From Xylogone sp. PMI_703 (lineage: Eukaryota > Ascomycota > Leotiomycetes): DNA of 64,000 bases. The translations under genes and the position numbers were made by a program. Below are positions 23,700 to 36,763 of this stretch, piece after piece (position 1 is the stretch's first letter; the number at the start of each line of letters is the position of its first letter). Location: assembly GCA_021399445.1 (NCBI GenBank), contig JAJTUQ010000002.1:1922001-1986000 (forward strand), written 5' to 3'. Below the pieces are notes generated by a model. The model worked only from the letters and a program-made list of their open reading frames with translations. It searched no databases and had not been told where the DNA came from.

Positions 23700-24903
23700 C
23701 GGTTCCTGAGCTAAACGCACCACGCCTCAAACGTCCCAGAGACCGCCCTTCCCCAACACAGTTTAGTTGGTTTGCTGCTTTTGTGGCCGAAGCTGTTCGG
23801 TGCGATCGGCGGCACCGAGACCCGACAATCTGACTGGCTGCGAGCGGATCCGCCAGCAGATTGCAGATTGCCGGCAAGGGGGTTTGTTGGTGTGTGGTGT
23901 GTGGTGCTTTAAGGGGCGCAGGGGGTGTTTAGCACAGTGTAATCTCGATTGTGGCTGCTAAGGGTCCCCACGGGTAAATTATTCACTGTCTCTGCAGAAA
24001 AAGAGAAACATAAAAAAGAAGGATAATTTTGTGCGATGATGGTTTTTTATTAATGCGTGGTATTTACCGATTTCCTGGGGAAATGTTTGGGGCAATCTGA
24101 ACTCTAGCATATAGCACCAGCAGCTATAGCTTAGCTATAGCAGACACACATAATAGCGCGTAGGGCCAAAACAGGTCTTTCCACGGCTCTGACGTCGTTT
24201 AACAACATCATCATCATCGAACAACACCAAGACCAAAAGCCAGCTTAGCAGTGCTTAGCTAGCTACCCAACTAACTACTACCTAGCTTGCTGTAGCTACA
24301 GATACTGTACAGGTTTTCCTTCTTCTCCTTCCATTTCTTCCAGCTCCTTTCTCTTTCAGGCCACCGATCCACCTCTGCGCATTGCGATGAAACAAGACAT
24401 TGTGAAGAAAGAGAACCTTAAATAGGTTTGCCCCAGACAGGCTAATAGGGTAAGGACCTACAAAGAACTGCGAACCCTCTCACGCCTCTCTACCCTTGGC
24501 ACTTCTTCAGCTTCCTTAATTAAATCCCTAGCTAATCACCTCTACCTCATTACTAAGCCTAAGCCCGCAAGCTTGTCCCAATCGTCTCATCATCATCCAC
24601 TCTTAACCGCATCACCACGCATACCGTATCTCTCTCCCCCGCGCGATCTTCATCACCGCTTTCCCATCGAGCTACCTATCGCCGGGCTGATCCTCTCTCT
24701 CTGTTTTTCTCTGTACTGTAATTACTGTAAATTATGGTTATCGCGCCTCCCCTCTTCCCAATTTCCTTTCCACACCCCAGCTAACCAATTAAACCAAATC
24801 AACTACATCCTTATCTTCTTGCCCTCTCTCACCCCGAAATCCTGCTGGAAATCCATGGGTGGACCCTGACCTCTTCCTCTCTCGTTCATTGCCATTTTAT
24901 CCT

Positions 24904-24940
24904 ACAGTACAGTGCAGAGCAGTGCAGTGCAGTACAGTGC
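24904..24940. repeat. CAGTACAGTG/CAGTGCAG microrepeat
   Basis: Alternating ACAGT and GCAGT units over about 37 bp. Similar ACAGTAC words recur at 44780-44800, 49065-49090 and 49145-49160. Confidence 0.6.
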
Positions 24941-25557
24941 TTTTCGCGCGCGCTGCCTTTTCCCAGCCCGGGTGTTGTGTCTGTCTTGTCGCGACTCCGT
25001 TATCTTGGCTGACGATGAGAGGCTCCCCTCTCGTCTTTTCTTTCTTTACTTTCCCGCCCTGGACAACTCAACTCCGGGCCGGGTAGATGGCCCTATGGCC
25101 TGCTAGATAGACCGAGGGAAGACGTACTGTAAAAAAGGCTGGCGCGCTGGCTTGCTGGATGGCTGGCATTGGGCGCCTGCAAAGCTGCAAAGGCGGCTTT
25201 GTCGAACTGGTTTGCGCTTGCTCGGTGTGGCTGCGCCTGCGCCATTCTTTATCACTTCCCGCGGTATGACGGGGAGGCTGGGGGTTGCGACTTGTGGCTG
25301 TTGTCTCCTGTTGGACCCTGTGCACGTGACTTGCCATTGGTTGGATGTGCCTCCTAGAATAATGTGAGAATTATATGTAGCGGCAGGAGCTTCACGGAGA
25401 TAAAATCTATTGGCCTACATTCACTCGGACTACTTGTTCGCATCGCATTGATTTTATGTAGAAGGCTGGTCTGGACCAGCTTTATCATTACTATGTGCTC
25501 TCTGTAATGCTCTATAGCGAGGCTCTGCTTATATCTGCACGCCAGATGTGTGCCAGC

Positions 25558-28500
25558 TTAACCCGTATCAATGCTCTCTCGAATAACCCCCTCCATTCGC
25601 TCACACATCACATATTGTCTCGCCCGCATGCCAGCAATCCTCTCATTAAGCCACGCAATCGTCTGCCGGTGCCGACTCTGCCGTCGTGCAAGCACTCTCC
25701 TGAAGGCATTCAGAGCCAGCCTTTTGATTTTTCGTACCGTCAGCAGCCTGCACTCAATCCATGCCAGATATGCCGGGACAACTCACCATTCTACCTGGGC
25801 CCGGTTCACTCCGCACCTATACCCTTTATTCTTGCCGTTCTTCCCCTTGCTCTTCAGGAGGCGAAACGCCATCTCAATCACGTCTTGGATTGTCTCTGTA
25901 ACACATCGTTAGCCCTCAGCTCCGTTTTTAAAAAGAATGCAGCTGGTAGAACGTACGGGTAACCAACTTGGGCCCAGGTTGGATCCTTGCAGGCATGGAC
26001 TTATCATATGCCCACATCTTGGTCGCCGTCTCAATGAATGCCGAGTAGATATTCGAATGCACTCTCCGGAGAGAATTCAGCGTTGTGTCAAAGAACATGG
26101 CATGTGCTTGGATTTTAAATGTATCTGCTGGGTGTTAGATCAACTCGCCTGCATGGTTAACGCTATAGAACTCACTAAGTGCTTTCTTGTAAAATGCCCT
26201 CTTGGGCGATTTCGAGAATTCTACCGTTATTGAATCTGTAATCGCTGCTTTTCTAAGTAAATCCTCCTGTATCGGTCACATCTTCAGAATCTCACCTATA
26301 TCTGCTTTCCTCTCTCTGTTTTTCGATAGCTCCAGAGATTTCTGGTTGATGAAGATACCGCAGTACGGGAAATTGGACGTGTCAACAAGTCTTGGCACCT
26401 TGCTGTTGTTGATGACAACTTCAAAGTTTGTCAAGGTCTTGTTAGGATTAACGCTCACTCCATACTCAGCGATTCCCTCGTGCATGACCTGTAAGAAGCG
26501 TTTTGCATGTGAACGCTCTGTCGTGATCAGAAGGAAATCATCGATAAGCCGGAGAAGAAGATGATTCCCATCTTGTAAAAACGAGAGATGATTTGCCTCG
26601 AGGTCCGCGTAGAAGTAATTGCAGAGAAACGAAGACAGCACAGAGCCTTGAGGAATCCCCTTTTTCTGTCGATAGAACTTATTTCCAATCTTAACCATGT
26701 TGCAAGTCACATGCTCTTCAAGGAGGTGAAGAAGGTCGCCTTTGTGTTTGAAGAGATCCACAACATTGCTAATGAAAACTGTATTCTTCTTGTCTACCGC
26801 GAGCTTGCTTTCAAGGCTCTCCTTGAAATTGGGCACATCACTCAGAGCTCCAGCTAGAGACCGCCACCTTCGAATAGGTTTGCTTGCTATCGGGGCATGT
26901 CTCTCTTGGTGAAAAGTATCGGAAGGTTTGATTTCAAGGTGCTTGGAAATATAGTAGTCACATTCAGATAGGATGTTCGATACCAAGCGTATAACAGCAG
27001 CCTGAGGAATCGTATCAAAAGCGGCTTGCACGTCGAGTTTGGCAAAGTAAAGGGGTTTTTGATTGTCTGAAAGACCATCCTTGAATAGTTTGAGTTTGTG
27101 ATATAACTCTCCAACAGAAAACAGGCTTGAACCGAGACGCTCTGGCTTCGAGTTCTAAAGGAAGTTAGCCAGGCGACAGTATATTGGGAAGGAACAATAC
27201 CTTTTCAAATGCTAGCACATCATGAACAGGGGCTAACAAGGAGTTTATACTAGAACCAAGGACGGTTTCATTCTTCATCCTTCTCATCTGTCTCCGCCTT
27301 AAGTTCATAATAGGTCTCATTCCTGTTGCTTTGGGTAGAAGTCTAATCTGGCTGAAGCCTAGTGTCCTGGATTCTAAGATCCTTCGAGCTTGCTTGAGTT
27401 CAACCTCCTCAAACATTGTTAATCTTAACGACTCTAGACCCGGCTCTGTTAGCTTCTTCCATACATCTTGTCGATAAAAGAAGAGTCTGTATCGATGCAC
27501 ATTTGATTCCGTGACATGAAAATTTGTTCTGATGAGTGGAATCAAGACTGAGTCGAATATATAATACATGAACTCGTTGAGAATCTCTAAACGTTTATGG
27601 TAATCTGATTTCGACATCTTTTGTCTCACGTTTGGTAGCTGCAACCAATCGAGACTAGAAATCTAACAGGGGGTTAGAGTCGCCTTACCAATTACAGTGG
27701 GATTTCGATCTTACTTTCATAGACTGTACTATCACGTGAAGTGATAGTGTCTCAAACCTTTTCATGTTGATAAACCTTTCTACATTTCGATAAAATATTC
27801 TCTCATTCTGAGCCTTTACTTCTCCATTACCCCAAAAAGCATTTGGAATAAGTTTGGATAAGACGGCACGACAGAATGCAACGACCATAGAGATTGGTGT
27901 CGCGTGTTCCATCATCGGTGTTGTCCTAGTGAGTTCTTGCACGGGATGTGAGTCCGCGGATGTGAACCCTTGCATGTTATCAATATGCATTTGCGTTTCA
28001 AACTTTGTTGAACCCGTCGAGTTCACTTCACCATCTATCACACAGGGGCTATTTTCATATCGACTGTATGCCTAAATAAATGTTATGAATAAAGTATAAA
28101 TCGTTTATAAAATGACTTACTGGGCAGTAGTACTCAAGCAACTTCTTGTAAGGACATCTTCCATGTAGAATCTGAAGCCTCTCCACCAGATCCGACGTTT
28201 TACCTCGTAGCCTCTTCGGGATTTTCACAGATAAAGGCGCGGAAGCCCGGCTTCTGAATTTTGCATCAATCTCTTCTTCCCTTAAAGTATAGTCTTGGAA
28301 TCGCTGAGCCGTATCTTTGTAATTTACAGTGGATGTGAAGGCATTGTGCAACCCGAACTGTCGAGGGAATATATACATTAGCAATATTATTGTAGAATGC
28401 TGACGTCGGTCACGTAATGACATTCCAGCTTTCGCATTTTCAGTGTTTGCCTTGTGGAGAGTTGAATTTAGTCGATATCGATTTAATGCATCTGAGCTGT

Positions 28501-29635
28501 TAGTATGACATATAGAATGATGCTAATTAACTACTCACGTATATGTCGTAGACCAAAGGTAACTTCCCTTTGGGAATTCAAAGTTGCGCGAGCATAGAGT
28601 ATCCTATTTCGAAGGAAAGTGATATTTATAGGGCTGTGATCTGTTTTAAGCCCCGGAGCTGGCCTCACAGCAGCCTGTGTAGGGACTCCGGAATGGAGAG
28701 CGGCTTCGTCTGGTGTGGTCTCTTGGCGCAGTAGTGGGAGGTCGCCCAAAGGCTTTCCTATATGACATCGATGAATATAATATCCTTGAATGAATGGAGA
28801 CACGGGATACTAAGCAACATACCACTTAGCTGAAAGTAACTGTTCTGGCTGCTCTCTATTGGAACAAAAATACCACAGTCTAAAATCAGGTCGATCATAG
28901 TTTTTTCGCCGTCTTTCCCCATAAGTGGGAGCAATTTCGTCCATGGCACGGCTTTGATAGAAGTGACATTGCTATTTGGATATGTAGAGATGATCCCAGG
29001 AAGAGCAGCCGATGGGAACTCGTCTCGTTGCACGGAGAAAGATCCAACATCTTTTCGAAATCCTTTGCACAGTAAATGGTTGTTTTTGTGTCCAAAAGGT
29101 GTTTTGAAAAACAGCAGCCAGATACAAAAGTCTACAACCTGCAATTGGTTAGAACAATGCGCGTCCAAAGAGGGCAGGAAAAGGCCTTGGAGTGGAAGAA
29201 AATTGAACCCACTTCCGGCTGAGAGAATGGTCCTGTACTGCTACAATCAGCAAATCCGGATATGGAAGTATTTCCCTTTTGTGAGAAATTGGACCACTGC
29301 TTCAAACGTTCAGCTGCTGAGACATCGGCATTCTGCAATACTCCAATCAACGTCCTGTCAATGAAGCTGGCAAGATTCGCCTGCTCTTCCCCAGAGTCGG
29401 CTTGTGGACGGCGCCCAATTGATAAGATCTTCTTCCTTCGAACCTTGGAACCAGGTGGGAGCTTGGATATCAGATATTGCCTCAGCGTGCATACTTTCGG
29501 GTAGTATTTTGCCAGGACTGCTTGCTTCACAATTGGATCTTTAGAGGCTGGGGCCGAGTTAATCCTCTGGCGCTTCCCAAGTGGTGCACCCCTGTCGAGA
29601 TGAGAGGGTCTTGTTCTTTTCCTTTTTCCGGCCAT
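25558..29635 (-). CDS. tert: Telomerase reverse transcriptase (TERT)
   Basis: Spliced model complement(join(25558..25720,25787..25895,25957..26124,26176..26244,26296..27154,27201..27662,27715..28071,28121..28491,28539..28757,28823..29138,29213..29635)), 1171 aa, 11 exons, phases exact. The N-terminal TEN-like part carries YYPKVCTLRQYLISKL and then HLLCKGFRK. The RNA-binding domain includes FGLHNAFTS and the CP region. Motif T is near 592-640 (RLFFYRQDVWKKL) and motif 1 is RLLPKATGMRPI. The reverse transcriptase core holds motif A KLDVQAAFDTI (Asp757), B' GIPQGSVLSS (from 882), C LIDDFLLIT (Asp921, Asp922) and E YCGIFI. The C-terminal extension ends with LALNAFRRVLARRQSRHRQT. TERT adds telomere repeats using the telomerase RNA. 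All catalytic aspartates are present and the gene looks intact. Intron 10 can be cut at two acceptors; see the findings. Confidence 0.95.
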
Positions 29636-30732
29636 GTTGGGTTTTGCTAATTAACGAAGATACAAGTCACTGGTTACTGTAGAATCCGGGTCCCCACGGG
29701 GAGCTTCCTGCTCTGATTTCCTTTCAGCCTCAAGATGGCTTCCCGTTGCAGCCTCTGGTAGAGACAAGGTACCCTATCATCGCGCCTCTCTGGTACCGAC
29801 GCGCAAAATACAGGTTTGAGGGGGATTTTGAATCAATCAGCTGCGGCAGCTAAACAAGCAGGCAAGATGATGGGCCCCGTGCATCTCTTCATCGACCGAA
29901 AAGATGCAGTTTGACCGGTTTAGGGGAGCTTCTGCATTGATCTTCGCGTTGATCTTCGCGTCTGGGGGATCCAGTCTGACGTAGTTGCAGCCCTATCAAT
30001 CGCGAAATCACGTGGCAGACCCCAGCTGCCCCCGACGGGTCCAGCCCTTCACGCATTGCACTCCGTCTTATTTATGGTAGCGGGACTGCAACAGTACAAT
30101 CCACCGGCACCAATGCTTTGATCCCGTATTCGCACGCTGCCGAAGCAGCTTGGCAGATCAACAGAAATCGGGGCCCCTGATGACTGGACTCTGTACAGAT
30201 GTACCGCAGCGTTAGCGATAGGCCTTAGCCGACTGACGCCCCGATCCGCTGCGAATGGCGGAGCGTAGAAGCGCTGCCAAAAGCACGCACGTACCGTACC
30301 GTACAGCAACCGTACATCAATCGTACAGCAGCGCAGCTTTATGGTTCTCCCATAAGATTGCAACCTCGAACGAGATTGACGAAACGCAAGAAAGAGAGCC
30401 CCCAGAGCCCCTTGTGCCATTAGGACGAGCAGCAACCCCGTACATATCCCACGGCTGCTGTGTGGTGCTGCTGCTGCTCAACTCCCTTTCATTCCCGTCC
30501 CTCCTCTCACCGGCCGCGATTTCGTTGCGCCCGCACCGCCACGTCGTTCAACCAAGCGACGAGGGCTGCTCAATGCACTGACAACGTCGGGCTCTCAAAC
30601 GCGCGACGACCACTCACGTCAGAGGTCCACACAGCAACTGCCACAACTTCAGACAACTACATGGATCGGTGAGCGATCAACATCCACCGCGCACCCTTCT
30701 AGAGCTCCAGCCTGAATCGATGTTTCGGCACG
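29636..30732. promoter_or_regulatory. Divergent upstream region of TERT and Rho-GEF
   Basis: 1.1 kb between two head-to-head genes, so it should hold both promoters. It contains five CGTAC words within 30290-30327 (GTACC repeats) and pyrimidine-rich runs near 30470-30530, just upstream of the Rho-GEF start. No specific factor site is assigned. Confidence 0.5.
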
Positions 30733-33700
30733 ATGGAAAGTGGTATCAACGCAGACCAGAACTTCTACTCTCGGCGCCTGCTTTCTCAATCGCCCGACCG
30801 TGGCCAGCAGCCTCAGCAACTCTACGACTCTGCAACGGTGCCAGACCCCAATTTGCGGTCTCCTGTTGTCCCTCCCAAACTGCCCTTCTTGACGACGGCG
30901 AACTTGCAGGCGGCCACGACAAATGGATTTGGTGGTGACCTGAGTGGAATCGACAACCCAGATGACTTCTACCGAGACTATCGAGGCGTGCAAACTTCGA
31001 TCCCTCAAGCTGATCTAGGTCGGGAAAGCATGTCTCCCATTTCGCAAACCACTCGTTCGAATCCCACCTCGCTCCGGTCAAACAGCAATGGCGCGACTCC
31101 CAAGCACCCTCCTCTATCAGCATCGCGGAAGGTGGGCAAGCCATCCCATCGTTCCGCATCATTGGGAAGCGTGGAGGATGTGGCCGCATCGTCGAATAGT
31201 GTGAAATCGGCCCCAGTATCAGATAGATATGGCAAAGCCCCGCAGCAGTCGAGTGTGAAGGACATGGTGAAGCGTTTCGATCCGAACAGCAGCAAGACAA
31301 AGACGGGTAGTACAAAGCCGCCCCCTCGGTCAATTATCACAAAGGATATCTCGTCAGGTGGAGCTGGGTCTTCGAGAAACCGTTCGTCTCATTCCTCCCG
31401 CACAGCTGGCGAAAGCTCGAATACTGGTGGTCGATCTGCAGTAGGTTCTGGACCCCGGGGTTCGGGTCCAGCGAAAAGTACTCTCTCAAGCACGAAATCC
31501 ACGCATAAGACTAGGTTCGCAGTTGACCGGCAACCAAGCAATGCTTCGTCAAACTCCTCCAGAGAGACGAGAACACGAAGGTCCTCTGGCAGCATGGCTC
31601 AAGCGTCCAAGTCCATGACTAGCCTTTCCCCCGCTGCAGCGTCCCCACAGTCATCCCTTCCTCAGAACAGGCGACCTTTATTTGGCGAGATTGTATCCAC
31701 AGGAGAGGAATCACAAAGCATAGCATACGGTATACCGCGCGCTGCTGTTCGCAGAACTTCCGACTCTAATCTACATCCTCCAACATGGAACCGTCGTCGA
31801 AGGCAATCCGATGCTGACGTATCTCCGTCCTCGCCGACTGCTTGGTATTTAGGCGCTACTCCCACGCTAGATGATATTGATCCGTACAGGTCACGCATGA
31901 AGAGTGCGCATAACCGTGCTCATAGTGATTTTGCAGATTCGAAAGTGAATACAATGAATGGCGTTGAGCAAGTCATCTTTCCACCACCACTTACGGCTCC
32001 TCCTCCTCCGCCCGTTCTAGACGACCATGATAAGACAAGTACGGCACCTCAGTCACGTATACCGGTTATTGCAACTAGACTCACCAACCACTCAGATGCG
32101 TCGAATCCTCCATCCCGCCCTCCTTCACGACCTTCGTCAAGAATCTCATCACGTGCTACCTCGCCCTACGCAAGTAGACCCGGCTCTAGTGCCAGACTGC
32201 GAAAACCCGACCCAAGCTCACGGGTCCCTAGTGGCACAACTACCCATACAACGAGGGGACGGTCTAAGGCACCTGAAAAGTTGCATTCGAACAACACTAG
32301 CCTCAAAGCTTACATCTCTGCTCCTCCACCAAAGCTATCTCCTCCCCTTCGAAGCTCTCGACCTCGTCAACCAGTCTCGTCAGCGGTCCATTCCAGCTCT
32401 AGAAATACGGATGGAGCTACGTCATCAAAAGAGACTAAGAGCGGGATGAGGCTGACGAGGAATGCCTCCCACTCTGAGTCAAAATCATCACCCAGGAAAC
32501 TTGTTACCGGTCCAGTGGATTTTGCCGCTCGACGGGAGAGGATTCAGAGGGCCTATACCAAATCGATCCATGAGAGCGAACAGAGAGAAATTCGTGCCGC
32601 AAATTTACGTCGTCTGAATGAGCGGCGAAAGAATGAAGCTGCTGCAGCTGCTACGGTAGAGATTGCAGAAACTCCACCAATGGCGAAAGTAGAAGCTTCT
32701 CCGGACCTGTCAGATACAGTACCGGCAGCAGCGAGCCCAAACCTACATTTATCAACATCATTTCATCCAGCTAGCATTTCCTCCGTCTCTAGAAGCAACC
32801 CCCATGCCGTTACGGATGACTCTCCAACCCTCGGGATTCCTGGAAGTTTTGTGGCAGATGAAGATGAGGCCCCACCGTCCGCTATTTCAACTACTGCTAC
32901 GGAGTTTGATAACGAGCCCCAGACGGAAGCACCACAACCTAGTCATGTAGTAGCAGAGGCTAACTTCCCAAGCCGAAGTTCTTACCAACCTTCAGAACCT
33001 AATGACTGGACCACAGATTCACTATCTTCCCGGAAAGGTTATAGTGGAGAATATAGCGGCTCAATCCGAATTCTTCTGGATACATCCGAGATCACCTCGC
33101 CAACTGTAGAGACCACGCCAACAGCAGCGGCCTTCACAAGGACATCACCATCATTACCAAGTGCTATGAACGAAAATATTGAAGGGTACCATTACAAAGA
33201 TGTAGAGGATCAGCCCTACAATACCTTAGTACCTACTACAATGCCAGAGCCTACCACTCAAGAGTTGGACTCCTCAGAACTCCCTGATGACTCTATTACT
33301 CCCCCTACTGCTACCACTATCCCGGAGAGATACGCCGATGGCGACGTTTCCGCAAATCTAACCTCCCTTGAAGATATACATCAATCCAGTCATCAGAATC
33401 CGTTCCTTCAGCCTGACGTCCCCGGTATGTTCCCAGTATCCCCGGAAATTGATCAGTATCCAAGCGAAATCCCCGACAGTGTCCCTGGTCCGAGGTTGGA
33501 GTTACCTATGCTACGGACTGCTCTAGCATCATCTGATGTAGGCAGCGTCAGAGACCAGGACTATGCCGGTACGCCTTTAACAGATATGGAATCTGATGGT
33601 CTAGAAGCATTAGAAGATACAGGCGAAAGCAGACCGGAAGATAGTGGTTCTCTTTATCGAGACAGTGGGCCTTACCTGGCGCCTCGTGTGTATCGGCCCA

Positions 33701-36700
33701 GCCAGCAATCTGGTTGGACAAACGAGTCGGCTCATACAATAGAAGACTCCCCCAGTTATCAAGATTACGAGTATTCTGTTGAGAACACAGAATATGTTGA
33801 TACCTCAAGAAGGCCAACGCCACCACCAAAGGAGCTGCCAACACCAGAATTATCACAGCAAAATACATACAGTCCTCAACTCTCGCCTCATATACCCGCT
33901 GATGCCCCAATCTTTAATATCCCTAACTTCCAGCAACTTCCACCTTTGATGACAGGTGAAGGCCTCGGTTTAGGTTTCGACACGGGAGCCCCTGAGTACA
34001 ACATGGAAGTGACTCCACTGTGGCCCCCTGACCATTCTCCTCCACCAATCCCACAAGAGGAAGATGAAGAGGAAGAAGTGGTCGTTGAAGAGACATCACC
34101 TGAATACCAAATTCAAAAATCCCCTCCCCCTAGCATTTACAATAGGCGACCCCCGTCTAGCGTTTATCGTGCCAGTCACGATCCGGAATCTAGACGGGAC
34201 AGTGATGACATATACTCTCCTCGTGGCTCAATATCAACTCCAAGATCTAGCATCCAGATATCATTAGAAGATGTTTCTGCTGCCCAGTTTGTTGACACTC
34301 TTACACCACAATCGGTTCCAGAGACAGAGGAGGAGAGGAAAGCTGCTGAGAAGGAGACGAAACGCTTATTCAAGCGGCGCATGCTAATTAAGGAGCTACT
34401 CGATACGGAATCAGTCTACTTGAAGGACATGAACGTAGTTGAAGAAATCTATAAAGGCACCGCGGAGGCCTGCCCCAAACTTGACGCTGATGACATAAGA
34501 GCGATATTTAGGAACACAAATGAAGTTATCGCTTTCTCAACTCTATTTCTTGATGAGTTGAAGTCAGCAAGCTCAAGCGTGTACTCCTCTCGGAGTCAGA
34601 GGAGTAGGCAGAGCAGGTTGACTACTGGCACATCTGCTACATCTTCAACAGAGGACAGGCTCTCTGTAGCAGGAACTCTTGCGGAAGAGACTGAGGAACA
34701 AAAAGATAGGAAAACTTTTATCGGAGCTACTTTTGGTAAGCATCTTACTAAGATGCAGGAAGTGTATACAAACTTCCTTAAGAACAGCGAAGTTGCAAGC
34801 TCTCGCTTGTCAGTTTTGCAAGAAGATGGTGCAGTTAAAGTGTGGCTTGATGAATGTAATCTCGTTGCAAAGGACCTCACTGCGGCATGGTCACTTGACG
34901 CCCTTCTGGTGAAGCCAGTGCAACGCATTACCCGTTACCAGCTACTCCTTCACCAGATTTATGAGTGTACTCCGGCAGATCATCCGGATCATGAGGCATT
35001 AAAGACTAGCTGCGATGAACTGGGAAAGCTTCTCAAGAATATTGATGATCTAAAGAAGCGAATCCATATGGTTGGGAAGATTGTTAACCGCAAACGAAAG
35101 GAGTCTGACGTTCGGTCTGGTTTTGCGAAAGCATTCGGTCGACGTGCCGAGAAACTTCAACTATCTAGCAGCAATCGACCGCCGGAAGATGAAGCTTACC
35201 TAAAGCTCCATGAGAAGTTTGGTGATGACTACCTAAGATTACAGGTGGTTCTTAGAGATGTTGAGTATTATACCAGGCAGGTCACCACTTATGTTAATGA
35301 CTTCTTGCGCTACCTCTCGGCTATGGAGCTCATCATGAGAATGAGTGCAAGCCCATATCCTGAAATTGAGAGCAGGTGGGCCCGGTTTAATATGTCAATG
35401 AGGGATATGGGCACAGTTGCCTTAGAAGACCACGTGAGTTTTACCGTGCACAGATACATATGTTTTTGCTAAAGTGTTTAGGTCAATAATGTAAGGAGGC
35501 GTGTGATAAAGCCGTTTGAGCAAGTCATTCAAGCATATGGACCTCCAGGCCTGGCCATGAAGAAAAGAGGGAAGAGACGCCTTGACTATGAAAAGTCATT
35601 ATCGCTCAAAGCTGCGGGAAAGAAAATCGACGACAAATTGAAGGAACTCGTTGACCAATATGAAGCTCTGAATGAGACGCTCAAATTTGAACTCCCGAAA
35701 TTGTCTCAACTCACCGAAAAAGTTGGAAATATGTGCCTTATTCAGTTTGTTAGCCTTCAGACTGAATGGTACAGCATATGGCAAGATAAAGTCCGGGTTG
35801 TTCTTGAAGATAGCCAAGTACCAAAAAGCATATCTGACATTGTCAACACGTTCAACCGCGACTTCAAATACGTACAGGCACGAGCTCAGGAATTTGGCAT
35901 TGTTAATGGAACCTTCCTTGATACCACTACGAGCGCTCGAGCCTCACAATCCACCAGAGATGATGAATCTTTGAGGTCGAAGAGTCGACCATCAAACTTA
36001 ACTACCCGCCCTCGTGGACTTTCCGTTACCAGCGATCAGTCACCAAGTCTCCCAACGCCCGACTTCGCGAAGCGGCTCAGTGGCCAATTCAACTTTGCAA
36101 CTATCGGCCTGCCGCCCTTGTCATATCAAGGGCAGACACCCACATCAGCTACGCATGCGCGCACCGGTTCCAGTTCGGGATCACCTGCAATTCCGGAACC
36201 ATCTCCAAGCCGCCCCTCACAGGCTTCAAGTATTGGTAGACCTGGCACTGGACGAAGTTACACCTCGGACGCCGGGAATCCCCGCATCAGCACTGACTTC
36301 AACGGTCAACATCGTCGCGAGTCTGGATCGATCTATAATTCGCACTACATTGATGGGCCACCTCATACGGCAAGCAGCAGACCATTCTCGGGCATATTTC
36401 ACTCTGCTATGCCTCTCTCTGATGGACCGGAAGATAGCAGTCAACGCTCATCCAGAGCGTCTTCTCATGATCGTAATGTCTCTGGCGGCTATAATGTGCT
36501 ATACCTAGCAGCCAGTCTATTTGAATTTAACATTGCAGCGACCAAATCAGAAGCCGGCTATCCTTACCTAACTTATCAGGCCGGTGAGGTAAGTCTGCTC
36601 CTACTTGTTCTACATGAGAAGAAGTATCAAACTAACATTACCACAGATTTTTGATGTGATTGGCGAAAAGGGCGAGTTATGGCTTGCCAAAAACCAAGAC

Positions 36701-36763
36701 GATCCTACCGACCAGGTAGGCTGGATCTGGAGCAAGCACTTTGCTCGGTTAGCAGCAGATTGA
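30733..36763 (+). CDS. Rho guanine nucleotide exchange factor, DH-BAR-SH3
   Basis: Spliced model join(30733..35433,35482..36588,36647..36763), 1974 aa, introns 48 and 58 nt. Residues 1 to about 1200 are disordered, Ser/Pro/Thr-rich, with proline tracts. The DH domain spans about 1214-1460 (RMLIKELLDTESVYLKDMNV to VKPVQRITRYQLLLHQI) and contains a Ser/Arg-rich insert at about 1277-1326. A BAR domain follows (about 1488-1713, including LKLHEKFGDDYLRLQVV and FNRDFKYVQARAQEFG). A Ser/Pro-rich linker leads to a C-terminal SH3 domain (about 1904-1974) that the last intron splits (QAGE then IFDVIGEKGELWL). This is the Tuba/DNMBP-like architecture, activating Cdc42- or Rho-type GTPases at curved membranes during polarity and septation. 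An extra upstream exon (ATGGATCG at 30661, acceptor near 30711) would also be in frame, but I keep the ATG at 30733. Confidence 0.9.

Larger units (their letters stand above)
22659..25557. other. TBC upstream leader and spacer to TERT
   Basis: About 2.9 kb. From 22700 to 23160 the plus strand is purine-rich (the sense strand of the TBC gene is pyrimidine-rich), then from about 23400 it changes to pyrimidine-rich, so much of this is probably the TBC promoter and 5' UTR. Open frames here are low-complexity shadows. CAGCAAG-type repeats lie near 23630-23700 and a CAGTACAGTG run at 24904-24940. The TERT 3' UTR ends in the right part. Confidence 0.45.

Noticed and set aside
22979..23877. Several open frames on both strands of the TBC leader
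   Set aside because: Low-complexity translations (Ser/Leu/Cys runs) caused by biased strand composition and CAG-type repeats.
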